Assembly: GCF_000344685.1 (NCBI RefSeq)
Contig: NW_006920410.1
Coordinates: 3,900,096-3,964,095 of the forward strand
Length of the DNA stretch: 64,000 nt
DNA from: Gloeophyllum trabeum ATCC 11539
Taxonomy: Eukaryota > Basidiomycota > Agaricomycetes > Gloeophyllales > Gloeophyllaceae
Direction of reading: 5' to 3'
The notes beneath the pieces are model-generated. The model saw only the letters and a program-made list of their open reading frames with translations. It was not told the origin of the DNA and did no database searches. Below are positions 46,116-56,611 of this stretch, one piece after another (positions within the stretch are counted from its first letter, which is position 1; the number at the start of each line of letters is the position of its first letter). Made by a program: the position numbers and the translations under genes.

Positions 46116-48627
46116 CTACGGTGAAAAGATTTGCTTCAATTTCCCGAAGTTAGGTGTTCCGAGTCCCGTTACTGTGATTTGCCGTGAGTATGGGGTGGCT
46201 ATCGTGCAGTATACTATTGGTAGCTTACCCGGATCCCATCCATACGTCGCCTGTGGAGGTTAATGTGATTACAAAGGAGGACGATCGTGAAATATATTAC
46301 TCACGTTGAAACCTTGCGTCCCACACCCGGGATTATTCCCCGATGTGATGTCCGTTAGACCAGGCAATCCCTTTGTATATAGGACAGGGTTCAAGAACCC
46401 TAATGGAGGCAGCCCTCTTGCCAGTCGTCCGTCATTAAGAAGAGCGACAATGCTAGCGAAGATGGGGGCAGCTACAGACGTCCCCATCCCTCGTGCAGCC
46501 TGGCCTTGATAGAACGCACGGAAGTTAGTCGACTGAGCGGAGACGTCGGGCACTCCCTGTGGCAACGAGATCAATAGAGAATCTAACTTTTGCCTGTAAT
46601 AAATAATGTACTCTGCCATGGCTGAGGGAAGATGATTCAGAGATATACTGTACTTCAGGATGTTCGCTTACGGATTGTAAAGACCTTGATATAAGATGGG
46701 TTGCAGACGATCTACGTAGCTTGATACGGAGCTCTCCTGGTAGGACGGGCGGTCAAACTACAGCAGTACGGTGATCCAGAGATCGACAATCATCTTAACG
46801 GGCACACCCCGAGAATCACAGCACATACATAGTTGCTGAAGCCACCGCCCGAGAAGTAGGAGGCCACCTCGGGTATTTGCGTTGTTCCACCGACGGCGGT
46901 CACGCTGCAGGATCAATCGGATACATCTATGATTCCTGAACGTTACTTACTAAGGACAGCTGGGTGGGAACGTCGGGATGAACCGAGATGCGTTTCGACC
47001 GTCATTAGCCTTGCATTGCTGAGTAGTTGGGTTGTCGTCACCGTCACCCACGCCCCCGTCTCCGGATGAGAATATCAGGGATGCACCACGAGCGCCTCGA
47101 TGTTCTGTATCAGCCTGTAGAACAGATGCAGTGACCCCGTGCCTTCTTACCCAGAAGAGCAAACCCAGCACATATATGCTTGGCATATGCAATCGGCACT
47201 ACGACGATGGGTGGATCTGGGTGAGTGACGAACGGCGATTTTATAAGGATCTTGTACAACCTGTATCCTCATCACTACGATGGAAATTCAGCACAGTAAG
47301 CAACTCCTTTTTACGGAGACGATGTCAGAGGCAACATACTCGCTGTAGCTCGTAGTAATCGTTGCAGGAAGTTCAGATTGCGATAGCATGTAGTCCAGCC
47401 ACTAGAGTCGAATAAGACGGTTTGATTGCGGTTATCAGTAGCTTACGTCTCTGTATGCAGCGGACTACTCACCTCCGCGTAGGGCTCGTTCGCGTCCGTG
47501 GGTGTGTGCAAACTCGGTATAGATGGTGGGCTGCCCGCGGTCGAGTAGAAAATATTTGGCATCGGATATGTCAACCCCATTGATATCTGAATATCCAAGT
47601 CCGCCTCCCCTCCCGCTTGAGAAACATTCTGGCTATCTTTTCCGCCTATCAACCATGTGTAAGTCACTACAGAGGGGTAGGGATGAGGAGAACCACCGTT
47701 TACAGAAATAAACTGGTAAGTCGCGTCGAGTGCTTCAGGCCGCTGGTCTTGTAGAAACAACAGCAAGTCTGCGCGATTTGCATAGTAATCGAGGTAACCG
47801 GTGACTCCTATCTTACTGCCACTCTTGCCAAGCGTGGTGTAGTCGGTGATATTGTAGAGCTGCCGAATACAACTGAGGGTAAGTGTTGCATTGCAGCCAG
47901 TGTCGGTGACAGTCCCAGACCCGCTCGTTATTGAGGAAGAACCAGTCTGAGCGAATTCCCTGACTGCGATGGGGAGATGTGTAGCAGAGCCCAAGCCATT
48001 CCAACGAGCAAATATTGTAGTTGGTTGAACGAAATCCACATGGTGGAATACTTCGACCGGGAGGCTGTATGTGGTGGTTCTGACTATGGTGTCGTTACTG
48101 GAGGAATGACACCAAGTATAGTATGTCTAAATGCGAGATCGTCAGCGTGATACTAGTATGCGCCCCAGCCCTCAATATCTTACTGTGTTCAGCAATATCT
48201 CGGCAGTATCTATCGGTATTGTAACCATAAGCCAAGCTCTGGAAGGGCCTGGTTTGATAGAACTCTCTCGTATCCCGCTGCTAGAGAGCCAATTGTCGAC
48301 TGCTGTAATCGCATCCTCTTGGGGTTTCAATATTGATTCCGCTTCTTCCTTGGAGAGGTGTCTCCCGTAGAGAGGACTGCCGGGATTACTGACATTGTAG
48401 AGGATTTGCTCTAGCAGTAAAGAATTGGAGAGCGATTGACGCAGTGCAATACGCAGCGTGACGAGATGGTTCGGGGGTGCACGTCCGAGCCTGGACCATG
48501 TAGGAGGAGAGGGTATGTTTTCCTTGATTCGATTGACGCTGTTTTCGGTGGCTGAGGAGCTAGTAGGGGCACAGTAGAAACTGGCAACGAGGATGAACCT
48601 CAGTATCACGTTCAAGTTGGGCCACAT
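46116..48627 (-). CDS. Sedolisin-type (S53) serine protease
   Basis: Many exons. A signal peptide is likely ([12 protein letters not shown]). A pro-domain follows, with [12 protein letters not shown]. The catalytic domain holds the Glu and Asp in G-G-E-A-D-L-D-I-Q, the oxyanion Asp region S-S-G-D-G-G-V-G-D, and the nucleophile Ser in [11 protein letters not shown]. The C-terminus [16 protein letters not shown] is the usual Ca-binding end of the family. The protein is like tripeptidyl peptidases and grifolisins, acid-active secreted proteases. All catalytic residues seem present. It could process peptides of the nearby locus or simply digest protein for food. Confidence 0.88.
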
Positions 48628-49158
48628 CGCGGTGTCTCTACAGCAACCCTGGGGGAGGTATTAAAGATCCTTCCCAATGACGCTGACGCTGGTGCGCCTT
48701 ATAGCAGTAGAAACGACTCAAAGCGTACAGCCTCGGAATCTTGAGCGTGCGGGATGGTGCTCAGTGACAGATGGTGATATATGGTAACTGCAGAACCCTA
48801 CCACGAGTATGCCGGATCTGTGGGCCAAGTTCAAAGGTATTCATAGAATACGACACAAAGATTCTCTCGCAGACACTCTCGAGGTATTCTGACAACATAT
48901 TATGACTGCGAAGAGCCCGGCCTAGGAGGCCTGATGCGTCATGACTCCATATGACTCGGAGACGTATCATGATGACTTCGGCGACATCACGAACGCCACG
49001 CTAGATTCACTTTCAGGATACTCAGAGCAGACGAGACCGTCGAATAACTCGGGCATCCCGTGGCAAGTATCCTGCGACCACGTCGCAAGGTTAGTAACGG
49101 TGCACATGTACATCAGGAATTCAGCCATCAAAACAAACTTATTTGTATCTGTTTCTGG
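48628..49158. other. Spacer upstream of the protease, left flank of a transposon
   Basis: 531 bp. An open frame (48941-49158 and beyond) with no recognised domain is interrupted at 49159 by the element. No other feature was seen. Confidence 0.4.
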
Positions 49159-50251
49159 AGGACCCCTGAAAATACCGATAGATGCCGGTGCCAGTCCGGA
49201 CAAAAATCGCGGTCTCGAGCCCTCCATGCCAGACGCCATCCGGACAAGGATGGACGACCGAACCGGCCATCCCGGTTTTACAGTCCGGACACCGGTCATG
49301 ACCGAGCTACCATGCCGGTTACAGTCCGGACACGGCTGTGTGGCAAGTTGGCAACGGACTGGCCCAATTTATTTACCCTTTGTAGTACATGTATTTTAAC
49401 CCAATTATGGCTGAGGTTTGTCCCAACCTGTCATTGTGTACCGTCGCATAGCCTCGTGTAGCCCTTATTTGCACTGTGATATATAGTTTCTAGTATGTAG
49501 CGCAATGGGCTCCGATGTCCAGTGGCTGAATGTGGCTGAGATCAGGACGCTGTATCGTCAAAGTTTCGCTACACCATCACCACTTTACATGACTCTGGAA
49601 GCATGGACGACGCCCACAATACTTAACGTGTGCGCTTCGAGCTCGTTCATATGGGGTACAGCAGTCTCAGCGGGATTCACATTAGGGCATGGCAGACATT
49701 GACCTCATGGAAGAGGTGGACATCTCATTCAATCCCAAGGATTGGATTGGGATAAAGGCAAAATGAATGCCGCACTCCAGGGTCTGGACTCGGATGGGGA
49801 GGAGGATGGTTGATGGGAGTGGGCGGCCTTCGTGAATTCTGTCGCATCATTGACTGCATTCGAGTCCTAGTACGATTACTGATACATTGTACAGTGTTCT
49901 AATGAGTTGATAGGCGAGAAAACCTTTTTTTCTGTTTTTTCAGACGCCGGTGCATTAGTCCGGACAAAAATCGGCCCCTTCGGGAGGCCGGTATTTTATC
50001 CGGACAAAAATGCGGGGGGGAGCCTCAGACAATCCAGACATGGAAATTTTGAGTCTCGCACCGGCATTTATCAGTATTTTCAGGGGTCCTGTTTCTGGCA
50101 ACTTCTGACCTGTGGGACACACTCATTCAACGGCGCGCGGAAACTCTCTGCGCTCACATCTGTATGCCCCGAGATTTTGAAGTCTTTCACCAGTGACTTG
50201 TGCTATGTGAATATATCTACATGCCCGGTGACAGCGGCCGGAGCTTCTTGA
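48941..50251 (+). pseudogene. Possible reading frame split by the TIR element
   Basis: The 9-bp duplicated target (tgtttctgg) sits inside a reading frame that begins at ATG 48941. If the element is ignored, a frame continues into 50099-50251 (frame Q-L-L-T-C-G-T-H-S-F). It is short, matches no domain and needs an intron to stay open, so it may be chance. Recorded because a real gene here would be insertionally disrupted. Confidence 0.25.
49159..50089. mobile_element. Non-autonomous TIR element with 9-bp target duplication
   Basis: The ends match as inverted repeats: ggacccctgaaaatac at the left and its reverse complement gtattttcaggggtcc at the right. The 9 bp tgtttctgg occurs immediately outside both ends (49150-49158 and 50090-50098). 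Inside each end the subterminal motif tccggacaaaaatc is repeated several times (near 49200 and 49970-50010). No transposase was seen in the 931 bp. A 9-bp duplication is usual for Mutator-like elements, but the left end has one extra A, so the class is open. Confidence 0.82.
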
Positions 50252-50537
50252 ATCATGTATGCATTGACTGGTGTCTGGCATGAGAGGATGTCTGACCGAG
50301 CAGAGTACGCATTGCCATTGAGTCTCCATATTTACAGTAGATCCAGCATGTGTATACTTCGTAAAGGTGTATGGGGCCCACACTCCTTCAAAGATAGACA
50401 TATATGCCCCGAACCCAAGACTGATCCCTTCCTACACATTCAAATGGACGGGATTGGACCTTCCACATATGAGGTCAATATTAATAGTGTGTTAAAAGCA
50501 GTGGAAATAAATCCATACGTAGGATATGTATTCATCC
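50099..50537. other. Right flank of the transposon and spacer
   Basis: 439 bp between the element and UstYa-like gene 2. Nothing is recognised apart from the possible remnant of the split frame. Confidence 0.4.
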
Positions 50538-51144
50538 TCACACCTTCACATGACTATGATTCTGCTCTAATGCTCTATACACTAGACTCCAATCCTGACA
50601 TGTCCTGTTTGCAGTAGAGTCCACTTGCTTGAGGGGGTATGGTGGTATTAATGGTTCGATCCGTAGATCACCTCTACACAGTATCATCTGGCGCAAGTAT
50701 GCGAGACAGTGCGTCGTATGCTGACTTCGCTTCCGAGCTACCATGGCATGCCACAGGTCCTCCAAGCAATGGAACTGATGGAACATAGATACACCAAAGG
50801 GACGATTTTGAGGACCCAGGAATACAAATCCACCACCATCTGGGAACAGGGGGGCCCATTCTGCATCAGAGGTTGAAGAATTAATGGAGTAATGTTCCAT
50901 GTCATCTGTGGCCATGGTTTTCTTTGGAAGATTGAGAGGCAAGTACTGGGGATAGTCTTCTCCTTCATATGCTAGGCACCATGAGGCATAGTAGAAGAAA
51001 TTCCACTGATAGCTTACAAAATGACTGAAGGGACCCATTGGAGAAATCCCGCTTCCCCATGAGTTCTTGGACATTCAGAGCCGTGGTTATGAAGATCACT
51101 AGGATGCATAGACCACAGACAAGTTTGTTCATGAACTGTGGCAT
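50538..51144 (-). CDS. UstYa-like (DUF3328) protein 2
   Basis: Two exons, about 185 residues, with a 46-nt intron (gtaagc to cctag). The N-terminus M-P-Q-F-M-N-K-L-V-C-G-L-C-I-L-V-I-F-I is a membrane helix. The spliced body begins S-Y-E-G-E-D-Y-P-Q-Y and carries F-H-Q-F-H-C and H-T-T-H-C-L-A-Y-L-R-Q, the two HxxHC boxes, with the D-W-S-L-V-Y end. The start is at 51144; without the intron the TM part would not join the body. It is shorter than protein 1, yet keeps both boxes. Likely a peptide-oxidising enzyme, substrate unknown. Confidence 0.82.
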
Positions 51145-52321
51145 GATTTACACACAATATAAACGGGTCCTAGGACTCTGCTTGAGTGTATGAGGTGATT
51201 TGAGAATGGATACAGGTAATACCTAGTATTATGATACCGGGTAGCTAAGTGGGAGGAGCAGTCAAGAGACTAGTATAGTACTATTGCAGAAACTCAAGAT
51301 GATATACCGGGAGTTGGTTTGCCCCTGATTGAATCAACTCACATATCCAGTAGGCGAGGAAGGACTTAAAATTCATACCAGAAAGAAGTGTACCTTCAAA
51401 AAGTTTTTTTACAGGGCTTCAATGTACACATCTCTCAGATAAAGTACAAGGAACCACAGTCCATGCCTGACCTCTCGGAGAAGCAAACAATCACCATAAC
51501 AGGGATTGTGGCATATGTAAATACATAGTGTTTGGGGAAGCATGACAGATCTGATCATATATTGGCAGTCACAGCCTATCTATGATAGGGAAATTCAGGG
51601 TGTGGAACAGGGAAGCATGGACACCAGGGATCTGATCTCAGGCTCAGAACGCAAGCACATGCTACACATCATGAGCAGCACACTGGCATCATATCTTGAC
51701 CTCAGGCTCAGAGTTTCACTGTTACTGTTACTGTCAGAATTTCGACTTCCACTGGACCATTTTCATTGTTGATGATCTAATGATCAGGCACAGTATCATA
51801 GTTCTCATAGCTATAGGTACTGAGCGGTGACTAGAAAAAGGCTGCAAATAAAGTACTCGATACGTATGATCAGAAGCACAGTTGTTCTCACGACTAGGAG
51901 CAGACGATCCAAGGGTACAGTATCAGATTTGACTCGGAGTCTGTATGATAATCACTGCGTACAGCCTGTTACAATGTACTATCTGCTCCAATCCATCTGA
52001 GGCCCATCTCATCTCATGATACAAACAATACACCAGCAATCCATACAACCATCTTCACACTTAGGGTTGATATGGACTTCAAGTTTATGTCCCGAGGGCC
52101 GGGCCCAGGGTGCTGTCAGGCCACGTCATCCGCAGGCTGTTTCTGCTGTGATAAGCATACAATCGCGGTACATGTTTGTAGAGCAACAAGGAGAGAAGAG
52201 GGGTCATATAAATAGTACTACTTCCAGTAAATTGTGATACTATGCTTACTAGAGAACTTGGAAAAATAACCTTTGACAACATGGACCAGCTACAGACACC
52301 GAGAGCACAGACAATTGGAGA
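51145..52321. other. Intergenic region, no gene recognised
   Basis: 1177 bp, AT-rich compared with its surroundings. Open frames at 51542-51772 and 52016-52237 have no domain and no credible splice context. Confidence 0.4.
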
Positions 52322-53557
52322 TTACGGTTTGCCTGTCGAAGAGCTAGATATCTCGAGGGTACTTTGAGATGGAGGACTAAACAAGATCTTCTCCGGATCA
52401 ACAGTGACAGCATCTTCAGTGGTATTGCCGTTCACACTCGATTCGCCAGTGGTATCACCAAAGTGGATAGCAGATATGGTTGCCACAGTACTCTTGGAGA
52501 ATGCACGTCCGCTCGCAACTCGAAGGATGATCAGTACTGGAGCTATACACTGATAAGATACAATTAGCATGACAAATGGAGAAGCATTCCTTGAGACCTC
52601 ATACCATGACCTGCCCCAGGATTGGCAGCATGATGTACTGGAAGCTACTGCTCCTGGCGTAACTTATGACATACACTAGTCCAGTAACCGAGTAGAGGGC
52701 AGCGGACTCTATTATGGTCGCAAGGACAGAGTCATACGGTGTGGTATAATCATTCTGGAGAACAGTCTTGAGCTCCTTCCGCACAGCAATGATACGGCCT
52801 GCAATCATCAGCGTTATAATGACATTCAGTGCAATGGATATCGACCAGTAAGGGACACCGAAGTTGAAGGCTACTGTGGTTGATAAGTTGCTGTTAGGCT
52901 GTGCCGCTTCGTAAGCTGTTATAATGGAGAGGGCTATGACATATATATACATTAGGCAGCGGATAAGTGGCTAGCAGCCGGCTCTGCTCTCTGCTCACCA
53001 GTTGATGCCAGGAAGACCAAAGTCGGAAAAATAACCACGTAATAGTTATAGCTCCAGAAGATCCAGATTCGGTATATCTGCATTGTCCAGCAGTTGTAAG
53101 TACTGAAACTCAGACGGCGGAGTCACATACCAACAGACCATCGGCAAGGAAGTTGTTTATCACATAGGCAACATTGCTGACCGTGTTGATCCACGCAGAA
53201 AATACCATTTGGATATACATTGCCGGTCCCCCGGGAAAATTGCGATTGTCAATCCACGTCATTTGCATGAATTTGATGGAAGCGCCGACTTGGACTGTCG
53301 CGACGACAAACAGGAGGGAGACGTACACCAGCCAGCGCAAGTTGCTCTTCGGAGAGGAACGGCGGTCCAGAAGGATGAATGCACATTTGAAGAACAGAAG
53401 TGCATGAACAGCTGAAAAGCGAGCCAGTTTAGTTTGATGCGATGGTTAGCTAGTCAACTGAACCGGCACCGTATGTCATCGCGCCGAGGTACCCTCCAAC
53501 GAAGTTGGCGCGTTCCAACCATAGCTCGGCGGAACTCTCTTGCGGCGAGTAAGACAT
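52322..53557 (-). CDS. Seven-helix orphan membrane protein (Agaricomycete family)
   Basis: Several exons. The protein begins M-S-Y-S-P-Q-E-S-S-A-E-L-W and has the pattern of a large Agaricomycete family of orphan seven-helix proteins: G-G-Y-L-G-A-M-T-Y-G, then A-V-H-A-L-L-F-F-K-C (first helix), then W-I-F-W-S-Y-N-Y-Y, and later helices with L-N-V-I-I-T-L-M-I-A-G-R. The C-terminal tail is Ser/Thr-rich and cytosolic. The helix topology resembles G-protein-coupled receptors but no family signature proves it. Role unknown. Confidence 0.78.
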
Positions 53558-54322
53558 GTTGAGCGGAGGGTGTCCGATGTGTCTCCGCCTCTTGCCACTG
53601 GCTCTTAGGGCGGGGAGGAGAGAGAACTAAAGGTGTTCGCCAGGGCCCCGAGGCCCATATCAATGACCTATAGACGCCTACCTGGATGTATGAGACATTC
53701 TGTCCACATGACACATCAAGAATATACACCGAATCAACACCCACGGCCTGAGAGAATAATCAACAATCCTGATGTATTCCCTGTGTAGAAATGTAAATAC
53801 CCCTGTAGGTGCGCATAATTCCAGGCTGTCTCGGAAGATCTATGTGATCTGCGCGCGCGCGGAAGGGGTGAACCCGGCGGCCACTATAGTGATAAGATGT
53901 GGAGGTCACGTCCCCATGCGTTGACTTGGCGAGATAACACCTACCTCAGACTCGTGTCCAATCGACGCCCCCACGAGACAAGATGCACGAATATACCTGG
54001 CATTGCCTGCATGGTCTTCGATGTGTCATCATAGCCCTATAAATGATATCAGCAGCTTCATCGCAAATGTACCAGTTTGCTGGTGTCAATCAAGCGACTA
54101 TGGTTGCCTTTTCCGCTGGTATAATCACCGCGATCCAACAAGACCGACCATTCCGGAGAATCAAAAAGACCCCGTGCTATCAAGAAATCAGCAAGCTCCG
54201 AGTAGGGACACAAGTCTTCTTGTTACATCGAATTTGGCTGATCTGACAACGGGTTAGCAACCATCCGGTCAGACTCAGAAAAAAGAGCAGTCAATGTTAT
54301 AGCCTGACCAGCTCACCGAGAG
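53558..54322. other. Divergent intergenic region
   Basis: 765 bp between the seven-helix gene and the small secreted peptide. A cgcgcgcg patch lies near 53850 and an AT-rich TATA box closes the region. No gene recognised. Confidence 0.4.
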
Positions 54323-54331
54323 TATATAAAA
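54323..54331 (+). promoter_or_regulatory. TATA box of the small secreted peptide
   Basis: tatataaaa lies 47 bp before the ATG at 54370, good spacing for a short leader. Confidence 0.55.
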
Positions 54332-54369
54332 TAGACAGGGTCCAACATACCATTTCGACAGTTTCGACC

Positions 54370-54600
54370 ATGAAATACACCACTAGCATTATCCTCATTT
54401 TCTTTGCACTGCTATCATGCAGTAATGCTCTGGTGGCCCAGAGTGAGAGTAAGGTTTTCATCGAGAAAGCTTCACAACATGCTGATATTAGAGACTATAC
54501 AGATCACTTCCAAACTCGAAATCAAGTAGGTGGCCTTGAGGCAAGAGGAGAGAGCGAGGAAGCATGTGAGCTGACCGAGACTTCACACACGCTGCCATAG
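54370..54600 (+). CDS. Small secreted peptide, unspliced form 76 residues
   Basis: The N-terminus M-K-Y-T-T-S-I-I-L-I-F-F-A-L-L-S-C is a signal peptide. The rest (about 52 residues) is Glu/Ser-rich with the segment G-G-L-E-A-R-G-E-S-E-E-A. E-A-R-G resembles end points of Kex2-like prosequences, but only one basic site exists. A gtgagc donor after E-E-A could splice to a later AG (near 54665), giving a different tail; both forms are possible. No repeated core peptide is present. It has a TATA box and is the nearest small-secreted-peptide gene to the UstYa-like genes; any role as their substrate is a guess. Confidence 0.5.
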   Translation: MKYTTSIILIFFALLSCSNALVAQSESKVFIEKASQHADIRDYTDHFQTRNQVGGLEARGESEEACELTETSHTLP

Positions 54601-54995
54601 ACCCTGATCACCCACATATATGTAGCCCCCGTTATTGACGCAGCGAACTGGTTCCTAATACCTAACGCTCACCCGCGAACGTGAACCACGAGCTTGCTCT
54701 TGGGGCTTCCAGTTGCCAGAACCGTCTCCGTCCTAGTAGTAGAGTAGAGTAACGATTCTGTACTCGAGATCAGTGCATATTCTATCGTTCCAATGCGTTT
54801 CGGCAGGCCACGTCCATGATCCATGGTCCAAGTCGGCGTGTCGAGCAGCCATGGAGCTCTGCTTTGATTCTCCGTGCCTTCAAGTCCGATCGGACCCAAG
54901 AATCAAACGAGATCGCGTCAAGATCGCGTTAGCGTCGGTGGCACGATTGCCACCGAAATGCACATTCAGCGAACACGTCTGTCTGTGCAACGACG
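54601..54995. other. Intergenic spacer
   Basis: 395 bp between the peptide gene and the ChaC-type gene; it may hold the second exon of the peptide gene. Nothing else recognised. Confidence 0.4.
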
Positions 54996-56426
54996 ATGGG
55001 TCCAATCGAGAAGCTTGAAGAGCAGAAGTCACCATTCATAGTATTTGGATACGGCTCCCTGATCTTCAAAGTAAGTCCCTCATATGAATTGTCGTAGACG
55101 AGTGGCAGGACTGACTCACTTCCGGAGTCGGTAGCCTCCCCCGCATGTCATTTCGGAAGGTTTATCGTGTACATTTTGTGCCGTTGACCTTAACCTAACC
55201 TAAATTCCACCCTAGTTCCCGGATTCCTGAAGGGCTATGTACGACGCTTTGCCCAAGCATCGCATGATCACCGAGGCACGCCAGAGGTAGCTTGAGTCTC
55301 TTTTGTGGTTGTAGGATTCATTTCACTCAGATTGTGATGTAACAGAATCCAGGACGCGTCGTCACACTCATACACAAGGAAGAGTGGGATTCATTTTCTG
55401 CCGCGGTATGTGGAACGCCCTTTGACCACAGGAACTCAAACCATTGTGTACCAGGACGCCTTCCCCGACGACGACGTCGTATGGGGTGCGTCATATGCTT
55501 CTCATTCACTTAAACCTACCTCCTCACGCATAACTCAAATCTAGGTATAGCGTACGAGATTGACCCCCAGTACGAAGCGGAAGTTAGAGACTATCTTGGT
55601 ACAGTCATATCTTAAAACAAGCACCATGCGCTGTGACCTGGGGACTCTCGCTATGACTAGATTATCGGGAGAAGGTACTCAGCCCTCTCTTCTTGCACAT
55701 CTTTCTTTGAACTGAAGGTTTGGTATCCCAGGATGGATACACGATGGAGAAGATCGACATCTACGGCTACGAACACGGCGAAGAGAAAGTCGTCATCCAC
55801 GGGGTAAGCCTGCTGTTCCAGACTTTGTGTGTCTTCCCAGTTGACCCATACGTCTTCTCCTCAGGCATATGTACGCTGTCCGACTATGCGCCCACGTATG
55901 GGCTAACCCACCATTCACCCGCAGTGCTACGTCGGGAAATCTGACAATCCATCTTTCAGTACGTCCGCATAGTCTAAGATTCGAACTCACCTTTCGTACT
56001 CACCACTGCATCAGTCGGCTCCGAGCCCATTGACCAGCTCTCCGAAATAATCTGGCGTTCAGTCGGCCCCTCGGGCCCAAACAAGGTCGGATTGGCTTCG
56101 TGCTGGCGAACAGCTTGATGACCAATCCATCACAGGAGTACGTGTACCGCCTAGCAGAGGCAGTACGATCGCTGGCACCTGAGTCGCACGACTCGCATTT
56201 GTTCGCCCTTGAGGTGGCTATATATCTCACTTGCTGTACCGCACCTGACTGATATGACCTACAGACTCGCCTGAAGGAGCTAGACGCAGAGCGACTGGGT
56301 ATCCCGTCAGAGGTAGTTCCGCACCCGCCAATCCCCGCGCGAAAGCCTGCAGAACACCCGGTAGCATCCAACGGCGGAACTGAAGCAGCCGCCCCAGACG
56401 ATGACGGAGGGCTGACAAGACACTGA
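54996..56426 (+). CDS. ChaC-type gamma-glutamylcyclotransferase
   Basis: Multi-exon gene. The first exon has V-F-G-Y-G-S-L-I-F, the Y-G-S-L binding loop of the cyclotransferase fold. Later exons read G-F-L-K-G-Y-V-R-R-F, V-V-T-L-I-H, V-V-W-G-I-A-Y-E-I-D and I-D-I-Y-G-Y-E-H. ChaC proteins release 5-oxoproline from glutathione in the cytosol, giving Cys-Gly. The C-terminal part with L-F-A-L-E-T-R-L-K-E-L and a Pro/Ala-rich tail is an extension. Start at 54996 follows directly in frame. Splice sites in the middle were placed by frame. Confidence 0.88.
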
Positions 56427-56611
56427 CAGAAGTCAGTGCCTCTCAAACAACCACAAACGTAGAATGAATTATTGCACTATTATAAAAGAGATGCACACTA
56501 GAAATTTGACAACCAGAAGGTGAAAGCGGAAAATGCAATGCTTATGTATGCCGAGTCCAACATGAATAGAATAGAATAGTCCATGCCGTTTTCTTCACCT
56601 TCCCTTCAACG

